The notes under the pieces were generated by a model, which saw nothing but the letters and a program-made list of their open reading frames with translations, was not told the origin of the DNA and did not search any database. The translations under genes were made by a program, and so were the position numbers. From the NCBI GenBank assembly GCA_015680685.1, contig MNCI01035176.1, positions 198,024-262,023 on the forward strand: DNA of 64,000 bases. The letters are read 5' to 3'. The DNA comes from Gnetum montanum (Eukaryota > Streptophyta > Gnetopsida > Gnetales > Gnetaceae). Numbering within the stretch: the stretch's first letter is position 1; each line of letters opens with the position of its first letter. Below, piece after piece: positions 35,401 through 44,703 of this stretch.

Positions 35401-36907
35401 GACACTTAAGCGTGTAACACTTACTATTTAGCCTACCAGGTCTGTACGGTGACGGGAACGGTGGAAGACTAACTAGAACTTGTTCAACGGTGATCGATTT
35501 AAAGGGTTGTGCCCACCCCTCATCCAGCCAACCAGACCCCTTGCATTGATCATAGGGAATGGGGTATAGGTATGGGTAGGTGTGGTATTCACCCCCACAT
35601 TGACCAATCACACCTACCCGCAGGTTCTCAGTAGAAGAGAACTCCTGTAGGGCTATACGTGCTGTAGTCAGCAAACCCGATCGGTCGTGAAGCCCTTCCT
35701 TGTTAATGTAGAACTTGGTAACAAAAACATACTATTAGCATTTGGCCAATATGGCCAGCATTGCACAACATAGCAAAAAAGGGCTGCAAAACTCACCCCC
35801 CAACACAGTAAATAGTTCCTGATGGGTTTTGGAAGCACATTGCCATATAACGTGCAACAAACAATGTGTTATAAGAATGGTAGTAGTTGTATTCAAGCAT
35901 ATCCTAGATCCAGGCCAAACGCATTAACCCTATTGGGCATTGACTAGATCCTTCTCCCTGCTTGCTCATGATTACCCCATCTGTCAAAAACCTTAAGATG
36001 CCCCGGCTTGCCCCAGGCAATATGGCTTCAGTTATGACGGTTGCCTCTTCCTCCTCTAAGTATGACCAAATGATCACACTGAAGTGTTTAAGAAGGTATT
36101 GTAGGAACTCTTGTGCTCCTTTCCTGAATCAGACTCCCTACTCTCCCACACGTATCTAGGGAGGAGGAGCATTGGCCACAGGTTTTCTTGCGTGACACAG
36201 GACCCCTGCAATTTCTAAGATAATCAGAATTGGCCTTAGCCCCATCCTACACAACACAACCAACAAGTGTTAGCATCATGTCTAAGTGCAATGTGCACGC
36301 AACATAGCAATACCTAGCAGTTCATGCATATAGCGTAGCATAACCCCCTTTCTGCACATAGCATAGTAGGAACATGAAAGCGCTAGCATAGCAAAAATAG
36401 CCTAGCATAGCAACAGAGAAATTGGCTCGAATAGGAAAATTAACAATATTCCTCGACAGAACATGTGTCGCACTACCACGTCACACATAGCCAAACCCTC
36501 CTGAGGGTTCTATGTCATGTCATTCAAAAGCCAAGTAACTTAAACTGTCCAAACCCCTGCGGTCATGACAACTACAGCAGTGGTGATTTAAGCGACCTTA
36601 CATACAATGATAGCATAGCATTTATGCATTCGTCGTGGCCGAAATAGCAACAGTAGCGATGCAAAGGCCAAAAAAATGCAATGACAGAAAACAAAAATGA
36701 CTAAGACTAGGATACAAAATGAAAGTAGAGAATAACAAGAAAATGATAACAGAATTATGAAAAAATTAGAGGAAGCATAGTAGCCTACCGGGTTAATGGC
36801 GTGTCTTCCTGCACCGCGACGTGCACTTGTGTCATGCACCCTAAGGTTTTCTTCACCTCTTCAACCTTTGCAAGCGCCAGGTGAGTACATTCCTTCTTTA
36901 GAGCCAT
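32447..36907 (-). pseudogene. Antisense spliced aORF, copy E3, eight-exon model
   Basis: Same gene as in E2, again opposite to gag-pol. Exons on the minus strand: 36,907-36,789, 36,234-35,797, 35,715-35,437, 35,339-34,288, 34,152 to about 33,831, 33,729-33,595, 33,490-32,670 and 32,581-32,447. Exon 2 (438 nt) and exon 7 (821 nt) have exactly the E2 length; exon 4 differs by 2 nt. Donors seen: GTAGGC, GTGAGT, GTAGGC, GTAAAT, GTAAGT, GTTAGT. The protein repeats the E2 order: MALKKEC start, VLCHARKPV, EFLQYLLKHFSVIIW, NTLFVARYMAMCFQNP, then a GLHDRSGLLTTARIALQEF block, LFADLFGV, the EEEE-rich exon 5, KFTFMQGIIDDMI in exon 6, VEDLKSRNEFLLAH in exon 7 and an acidic tail. Several stops in exons 2 and 4 and a weak exon 3 acceptor (AAG shifted by one) show decay. 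Confidence 0.75.
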
Positions 36908-37244
36908 CGTCCTGCTTGCAAATTTTTCCTTGTCACTATGTAGAAAATCGCCTTGCTCATTGTTAGCACAATCGCTCTATGCTCAGAAATCGCTTTGTGC
37001 TCTGAATGTGGGCTCTGCGCTCTTACAGTCAGAATGACAAGCTTACTAGGGTTTAATCCCTATTTATGGCCATAATGGTGAAAAGGGAAAACTTGCCACT
37101 CTCTCTCTCCGTTTAATGCGGAGTGCACTATAGAACGTAGCATGCTCACCATGACATCATAGCATTGTTGGCATTAAAACCTTGACATGCTCCAAGCTAA
37201 CTGCTTACTTTCCAAAAAAATGAAATATATATATATATAGTTTT
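36908..37244. other. Region upstream of aORF exon 1, E3
   Basis: This is where a promoter of the antisense gene would lie. I see a short AT microsatellite (37,225-37,241) and a CTCTCTCTC tract, but no box I would call a promoter with confidence. Confidence 0.3.
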
Positions 37245-37620
37245 CATTCACGGTTCGAAAAGACCTTAAACTAGCAACCCCAACGCAGTTGTAACTTTTG
37301 CGGTCTGAAAAGACCTTAAATTACCATTTTTAGCATAGTGTTCCACTCTCGTTACCAGTTTGAAAAGACCTTAAACTAGCAATCCTAGCATAGTAGTGAA
37401 TTTAACAGTCCAAAAAGACCTTAAACTAGCAGTTTCGATCTGTTATACTTTCGCAATCCGCAATGAAACTAAACTAGAAGTTTCACATTTTCGCATCGGC
37501 AGTTTTGCATTTCTTAGCAGTCCCACGTTCTCACATCAACAGTTTCACATTTCCTATTTTAGCAGCTCTACATCCCCATGCCATAGTAGTCTTCCATGAC
37601 TTTAAACTAGCAAAATTTTA
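37245..37620 (-). repeat. Hairpin-unit array at the aORF/RT junction, E3
   Basis: Four to five units reading TAGTTTAAGGTC on the minus strand, with arms GGTC/GACC; one has GGTCT/AGACC (37,302-37,306 with 37,311-37,315). The right part (37,430-37,620) is degenerate, with AGTTTCACATT-like words. Confidence 0.65.
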
Positions 37621-37769
37621 ATCATTACATCATACTTCGCTAGTTACATCTCGTCATTGCTTTGCAAGTTTTCGTTATACACGATTACTACCAATAGGTG
37701 CCTCTTAACCAGGCTCTCATCTCATCTTGATAGGTTAAGAAAAAATGGAAATCCATTACGATCTCTCCA

Positions 37770-38875
37770 CATATTTAACTTTATAAGGTCCACATGGCAA
37801 TCTTGCAAGACAATTGAATCCTAACCTGATCGACTGGGGGTCAACCATAGCTAGCACCATAGCGTCTTTAGAAACATCCCCAGACTGGGTCGAGCATCTA
37901 GTCTGAACTCTAGATTTGGAGGCTGGGGATGTAACTAAGGACCCTCTCTTCGAGATGCCTATGATCATTTCCAAGGGAGAAGTAGAAACGTTAAAACTTA
38001 GCTCCCTTCTAGACGTGCAGACACATGAAAACGTAGCCAAGATTCTGCAAGACAACATCAAAGTCTTCACATGGTCATACAGTGACATGCCAGGTCTAGA
38101 TCCGAGGCTGATATAGCACAACATTGTCCTAGACCCACACATGAAGGTAGTCAAGAAAAAGGCTCGTAAAGTTAAGCCAAAAGTCGCACTAGCCATAAGG
38201 GATGAAATCACAAAGCTATACCAAGCTAGTTTCATCCGTGCAGTTGATTATTCGGAATGGGTGTCCAACATCGTTATGGTTTCTAAGAAAACAGGAGGAA
38301 TACAGATCTGTATAGACTTCCGAGATCTGAAAAAAGTAACGATCAAGGATGTTTTCCCACTTCCAAGCATTGATCAACTCATCGACACTACGACTAGTCA
38401 TGCCCTGCTATCCTTCATGGATGGCTTCTCCGGCTACAACCAAATTCGCATCAACCCAGAGCATCAGCTAACAACAACCTTCATGACCCCATGAGGGACC
38501 TTTTATTACACCATGATGCCTTTTGGGCTCAAGAACACTAGGGCAACCTACCAATGAGCCATGACTTACATCTTCAGTGACTAAATCCTGGAAACGCTAA
38601 ACGACTATGTGGACAATATAGCAGTCAAGTCCAAGGAGGCAGCCGATCACCCATGCAATCTAGGGGTAGTCCTCAAGTGTTGTCAAATGCATAATCTACG
38701 CCTTAATCCTAAGAAGTGTGTCTTTGGGGTGAAAACCATACGCATGTTAGGGTTTGTGGTATCGAAGGTCGGAATATGGGTGGACCCTGACAAAGTCAAG
38801 GCCATCATCAACCTGGCACCTCCTACAAATCTTAAGGAGTTATGTGGGTTGCAAAGGTAGGGTACAGTTCATCTG
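37770..38875 (+). pseudogene. Reverse transcriptase and linker, copy E3
   Basis: Linker with NIKVFTWSYSDMPGLDPR, then RT: ITKLYQASFIRAVDYSEWVSNIV, FPLPSIDQLIDTT, FMDGFSGYNQIRINPEHQ, FYYTMMPFGLKNTRATYQ, the active-site box YVDNIAVKS (second Asp replaced), and MLGFVVSKVGIWVDPDKVKAI. Stops occur after TTTFMTP, in ATYQ and in IFSD. A frameshift near 38,858 ends the open stretch. There is no protease between the hairpin array and this linker, so the pol part begins anew after the antisense gene. Confidence 0.85.
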
Positions 38876-39960
38876 AAGGTTTATAGAAAAGTTGACTAAC
38901 AAGTTACACCCCATGCAACATCTTCTAAAGAAAGGGATTAACTTCGAGTGGACAGCCCAGTGTCAATAAGCCTTCAATGACTTGAAGGGAGAGCTTTTGC
39001 ACCTCTCAACTATCCATCCACCACAATGGGGTAAGCCTTTCTTCATCTACCTTGCCACCTCTAACACATCTATCGCAGCACTGCTATGTCAGAAACAAGA
39101 CAACGGATCTAATATACCAGTGTATTATCTGATTCATGCATTAATAGAGCATCAGGAAAAATACAATGAAGTGGAGAGGAATTTCCTTGCCTTAGTGTTT
39201 ACGTTAAAAAAAGTGGAGGCACTACCTATTTCGTAGTACAATTAACATCATTTGCCAAAGCAACATACTCCGGGCTATCACTAACAACTTGTATGAAAGT
39301 ATCTGGATAGCCCGATGGAAAGCAATAACTATGAAGTTCGACCTACACTATGTAAGCCAGTCGTCAACTAAGGGTCAAGCCATAGCAATGCAACTTACGG
39401 CCTCACCCATCGATGACCACGCAACCATAGATCTTGAATTCCCAGACTAACATGTTGGCACTATCAACATCGTCCCATCACACCTAGAAGCTACTTTACA
39501 CTTCGAGAACACTTCAACCACGCGAGGAGGTAGTGTAGCTATCATCATTATGTTCCCCTCTAGGGAAATGCACACGTTTTCTTATCATTTTGCGTGCCCC
39601 TACACCAAAAATGTGGTAGAGTATCAGGGGCTACTTAGAGGCCTCTTAGCTGCCCAAACACTATGCATACAACACTTGACAATCCATGGTGATTCACAAC
39701 TAGTTGTGAATCAAATCACCGAGGTCTATGCTTGCAAAGCTATGCACCTACAACCCTACTACGACCTAGAAAAAAGCATGCTTAAGCAATTTGCAACCAT
39801 AGATGTGCAACATGTGCCACGCAACGAGAACACTATGGTAGATGCCTTAGCCACCCTTGCATTAAATATTTCACCACACTCATTCGCAAATCTGCCGACT
39901 TTGATTGTTGAATGTCCTGAGCCTATCACTCAAACGAGACATGTGGCCGCCATTAGTGCC
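38876..39960 (+). pseudogene. RNase H and archaeal-type RNase H, copy E3, cut at the right
   Basis: RNase H (KPFFIYLATSNTSIAALLCQ, YNEVERNFLALVFTLKK) followed by the Tat-type aRNH (RGGSVAI, NVVEYQGLLRGLLA, GDSQLVVNQITEVYACKA, NENTMVDALATLALN). The first acidic position of aRNH is changed (LHFENTS where E2 and E4 have YFDGA). The sequence follows the family to AAISAM and then stops at about 39,960, where gag of E5 begins on the other strand. Integrase and 3' LTR of E3 are missing. Confidence 0.82.
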
Positions 39961-40798
39961 ATGGCCCAGCCACAGGTTGTGAGGTAACACCCTAAACATG
40001 TTGGATTGGAGTAATTAATGGTGCTCTGTGGATTTTCACCTGAGGTATGTAATGGATGGATGTGGAAGCTGGTATGACCGATGGCATTCCAATTACTTGA
40101 GGTTGAAAGATTGACCCTATGTTGGTTTGGGGAGGGAGTTGTTGGAACTGTACTTGTGGAGGAATGATGGAAGTGGATGCATCAGAGTGAATATTATTGA
40201 GTACGGAGAAGATAGGAATGGAAGTAGGTACCTCTTGTTAGGAAAGTGGTGCTTGAGTGTTTGCAGATGAAGGAGGAAGCACAGTTTCTTCTAGGAACAG
40301 GTGGAACAATGGGTTCTTGTAGGCATGGGGACTAATGGTATGGTAGGAATCTCCAAGTTCAAATTGGGCTGCAAAGTCATCTTTCTCATCTTGAGGCTTT
40401 TGAGGCTCTATTGGTGGTAGCTATAAGGCTTGACTTCTAGCCATAAGAAGCTAGGATATGAGTTTATGATGGTTTTTAGAAAGTGGGATTATGTCAAATG
40501 CTAAAGGGATAAATTCATGTCCTCCTTTGTGGATAAATTCATATTCTTGCTTCGATTCCCTCTCTATACAGTCGATAGGTAGGTTGGCTTGGATTTTGAC
40601 ACAGATGGAGTTATATTGTTTGGGTGTAGGAGTCGCATGAGTAGGGCCTTTGCCCTGTAGTCTGAGCAATTGGCGTGTAGGGCCTGTAGGGCCTTGAGAA
40701 TTTATGTGTTCAATAATGGTTATGGATTCTGTAGCAGTCACAGGATTCGAAGTTTCAGCAATTGGTAGTGTTACTAGGTTGATTTGGAAGGATTCCAT
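39961..40798 (-). pseudogene. Gag N-terminal fragment, copy E5 (second family)
   Basis: Starts MESFQINLVTLPI at 40,798, the same start as E4 and E6. It shows KQEYEFIHKGGHEFIPLAFDIIPL, shared with the N-terminus of first-family gag (YEFIYCNGKEFVPSP), which shows the two families are related. The copy stops at about 39,960 at the junction with E3 and lacks the gag core. A few stops are present. Confidence 0.75.
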
Positions 40799-40849
40799 GA
40801 CAAACGTAAGTAGACTGGGCTAGATGAATGGAGTTGGATTGCAAGTAGT

Positions 40850-41092
40850 TGCACCATGACCAGCATGACACAAACACAGCATGACTGAACTAATCAAACC
40901 ACAACGTGACCCATAGGATAGTGTGACCAATAGGGCAAGCTCAACGTGACCAACAGGACAAGCTCAGCATGACCAATAGGACAAGCTCAGCGTGACCAAC
41001 AAGTACAAGGACAGGAATAAGATGAAACTTTTTTAACAAGTAGCGTGATGGACATTTTAATAATGGAAAATATGGCCCTCCTTCTAGCACCA
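40850..41092 (-). repeat. E5 leader with GTGACC minisatellite and primer site
   Basis: Between gag and the LTR, a 23-bp unit containing AGCTCAGCGTGACCAACAGG repeats about four times (40,925-41,010). The primer site is at 41,074-41,092: minus strand TGGTGCTAGAAGGAGGGCC, identical to that of E2 and one base off tRNA-Asn. Confidence 0.7.
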
Positions 41093-41667
41093 AAAACTGT
41101 ACTGACCTAAATCGTCGGTGTAAGGCTGGAAGGGAACTAGACACCGAGAGATCGTCAGGCAGACATAGCTAACCCTGCCTTCACCCAAGGGCAAGGTAGA
41201 AAAGTAAACGAAGGTAGAGTACCTTGGATGGTCTACACGCAAATCAACCAAGGACTTCCCCGAGTGTAAGTTACGGCTAGCACTAGGGTTATCGTAAATG
41301 GTGTAAATGAAATGTAAACGGAATGCAAACAGTGACATGAAATGTAAACAGAGCATATTGAATTATAAATATAGCGTAAACAAAGCTAAGAAAAGCATAA
41401 ATAGAGCTAAAAAATGGGTAAACAGAGCTAAACAATGTAAATGGAAGGTAATAATGAAACTGTATTGTATTATTTAAATAAGAATGTGCATCGATCAAAG
41501 CGTAGCTACGCGTATGGATGGCAGGTCAAGCACTAAGCCCCAGGATGGTGTCTGAAGTGTTTGGATGCTAGGAGTCAAGTGTGTCTAAGCATCCTAGGCT
41601 GCTAGTCGATACTTCCCAAGCTACCAACCTTCAAAATTACTGACTCCATTTATGTGAATTGATAGGG

Positions 41668-41675
41668 TATTTATA
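41668..41675 (-). promoter_or_regulatory. LTR TATA box, E5
   Basis: TATAAATA on the minus strand inside the block ATTGATAGGGTATTTATAGG that recurs in all second-family LTRs, 577 bases from the LTR end. Confidence 0.6.
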
Positions 41676-42329
41676 GGACTGGGCTCGACTCGGGCATGAA
41701 ATCCGTGGATGGAATCAACGGCCGAGAGATGAGAGGAAATAGGATCGTGTAACATGTGTTCAATGGATAGTTGTGCTCGGGTTGGATGCATGCTGGCGAG
41801 AGTTGGATGTGTGTCGGATAGTTATGCACGAGTTGGATGTGTGTCAGCAAGCTACGTTCTTGACCAGGTACATTGCATTTTATAATTCATGGGTTATTCA
41901 AGCCCATGAAAGTACATTTAATTTAGATCATGGGGGCCTGACATGCCCACAAATGGGGGTCTACAATGAAATGTACAACAAGAGAAATTCAACCCCGGCT
42001 CGCTTGACCATGGATCGAGTGTTGCAAGATGTCAAGATGTTGATTTGAGGCTGTTCAAGGCATCTCTATTTGACCAGGGCTTCCAATGTGATTTTTCTAG
42101 GATTCAGTGTGTGTTTGAAGTGTTTTCATGCAAGCATGACTGGTGGTCATGCTACAATTAGGCTGGGCAGTCATGCTGGGCATGACCCCAGCATGACTTG
42201 AGTATGAGGTGGGAAAAATGCAATTTTTGACACCAAATTTGGAATTTTTTTGAAGTATGTTTTTAAGTATAACTACTGCCTACCTATGTGTGATCTGAAT
42301 CTGGAAATTTGAGCTTGAATGTGTCTGAT

Positions 42330-43130
42330 TTGAAGCCCCTTTTGGGTAGGTCATGTTGTAGCGTGACCAACAACGTGACCTGCAAAACCCATGAAAACTT
42401 GCAAATTTTGAGCTAAAATTCAAAATTTTTGAAGTCTGGGACCCATAGTTATCAATAGTTGACCCTAAGGATGACTTGCACACTTGAAATTGAGTCATTT
42501 TGACTTAGTTTTGAGGATCTAACAGTTGGTCATGCTATGGTCACGTCCAACATGACTGCCCAACGTGACCTCAAAAATTTGTAATGTTGAACTAAAATCT
42601 AGAATTTCTGAAGGCTAGGACCCATAGTTATCAATAGTGGACCCTGAGGATGACTTGCACCCTTGAAATCAAGTCATTTTGGCTTAGTTTTGGGCCTCTA
42701 ATAGTTGGTCATACTGTGGTCACACCCAGCATGACTGCCCAGCGTGACCTGCAATGTGACCTCAAAAATTTGCAATTTTGAGCTGAAATCTAGAATTTCT
42801 GAAGGTTGAAACCCATAGTTATCAATAGTGAACCCTGAGGATGACTTGAACCCTTGAAATCAAGTCATTTTGGCTCAATTTTGGGGCTCTAAAATTTGGT
42901 CACGTTGTGGTCACGCCCAGCATGACTGCCCAACGTGACCTCAAAAACTTGCATTTTCAAGCTAAAATCTAGAATTTCTGAAGGGTGGGACCCATAATTA
43001 TCAATAGTGGACCCTGAAGATGACTTACACCCTTGAAATCAAGTCATTTTGGCTTAGTTTTGGCGCTCTAAAGGTTGGTCATGCTGTCGTCACGCCCAGC
43101 ATGACTGCCCAACGTGACCTACAAAAACTG
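42330..43130 (-). repeat. Tandem repeat of 180-190 bp in LTR A U3
   Basis: Four units plus a degenerate fifth. The phrase ACCCATAGTTATCAATAG (or a near variant) recurs at 42,441, 42,620, 42,811 and 42,990. Each unit includes a cluster of GTGACC words on both strands. The same array is in LTR A of E6. Confidence 0.75.
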
Positions 43131-43990
43131 TGTAGTCTGGCTTGAAATTTGGACTCATGAATGCTGAAACTTGGAGTGGACATTAGTGGCTCTTGAGGAT
43201 AGCTTAAACCTTAAGATTTGGACTATTTTGACTTGATTTTGAGCTATTGGATTTGCTCATGCTGAGGGCAAGATAGCTTGATAGCATGAGCAAGCTGGCT
43301 TGAGCAAGCTGGACTTGAGTTTCATGCCTTAGTTAAATTTTGCCTCTTGAATGCTTGAAAGGGCTTGAGTTGTTCTTTTTTCAAAGTTTTAGGACAAAAT
43401 TATTGGTGTTTCATTAGCCCCTCTTTGTTGATGTTTGAAGGAATCCACCCGAGAGGCGTCGACAAAGAAGTGCAAAACACCATGAATGACCAAGTACTAA
43501 ACATTAACTGTCAACCCTTGGCTAGATGTCATCGCACCACTTTCAAAAGTACATGNCAACCCTTGGCTAGATGTCATCGCACCACTTTCAAAAGTACATG
43601 GGATAGGGGAAATGCAGTTTGAGATGCAAAGGGTGGGGTTTGGTTGTGACAAGGAAAGCTGGGAAATTTCTGTTGGAATTTGTGGGAGAGGAATTCTCTC
43701 TCATGAACATGTTATGCCATTGGTCCTTGTCAACAGCTGAGTTTTCAGCACACTCAGAACCAAGACATAGGAGGTGTGTTCTTTGGAGAAACAAGACTCT
43801 TATAGAGTATTTGTGGGGCCTATTGTAAATAGCCAAAGCCATGCGATGATGTGTAACATGGTCTCTTTGAGACACGAGTGTAACTATTTTTCAAGACAAC
43901 TACCTTCTCGCCTTGGGCTTGTATGAGAAGAGCCAATAGTCTTTTGTTTATGATGCCTACAAGGTCATGGAGACCTTTTCCGTGCATTTT

Positions 43991-44703
43991 GCTCTTTGAC
44001 CCTTTTGTTTTCTTTTTCTTATTTTTCTTGTTTGTTTCTTCTTTTCTTTTGTTTTTGCTTTATTTTATATTTTTCTTTTCTTTCATTTTTTTTCTTTTTT
44101 GAAAAAGCTTGCTTTTAGTGCTGTGCTCGTGTTTGAGCGCTTGCATTTTGCATCGTGTACTGTGTACTATGTTTTGCATTGCAACTGCTTACGGAGTCAC
44201 AATGTGCAACATTGTATTAAGAGTTTTGAGCTAAGTGGAATGTATCCAGGCGTGTAATTGAATAGGATAATTGGGACATGATGGGGAAATAGGGAATGTA
44301 TCAGGAGTTGGGAATGTACTTATGAACAGATTGATTAACCCAGTTACATGCATCAAAAAAATGTGATACCTTGTCATCATGATGAAGTGCATCTATGCAC
44401 AAGCGCCTTAAAAGTGTCATCCTGCAAACACAACTCCAAGAAGACAAGAAAAAAACATATGAATTAGTTAACTAAGCACTTTAAACAAGGAGATGGATTC
44501 ATCATGTGTGCAATTTTTAAAACAGATAGAATCATGAACAGCGTTAGCCTCATTAAAGCCCATGAGAAAAATTGTGTAGCAAGTCTTTGTGAAACATGAA
44601 CAGCAGATTGCAACGACACATCTTTTCAAGTTTTTTCTAGTCATTGATGATGTCACCAGTTTTAGTCTTAGTGGACTATTGTGGATTAGTTTCACCTCAT
44701 AAC
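43991..44703 (-). mobile_element. 3' UTR remnant of a deleted unit between LTR A and LTR B
   Basis: This 0.7 kb is homologous to the 3' UTR of E4 (47,047-47,735), including a long pyrimidine tract (43,990-44,105) and the first part of the hairpin array (AGTCTTAGTGGACT near 44,665). It ends at CATAAC and abuts LTR B directly. The whole internal region of this unit is missing. Confidence 0.6.

Larger units (their letters stand above)
41098..43990 (-). mobile_element. LTR A, 5' LTR of E5
   Basis: TGTACTGACC at 41,098 is the LTR end, 6 bases from the primer site. R/U5 carries many GTAAAC words (41,280-41,470). The TATA box is at 41,668-41,675. U3 holds GAGTTGGATGTGTGTC repeats (41,770-41,850), a diverged 180-190 bp tandem repeat (42,330-43,130) and T-rich sequence. 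The upper edge is proposed at TTTTCCGTGCA near 43,990, just before a pyrimidine tract that would be the polypurine tract of the element strand. A single N at 43,556 is flanked by a perfect 44-bp duplication. Confidence 0.65.

Noticed and set aside
37225-37241. AT dinucleotide run
   Set aside because: A short microsatellite without further structure.
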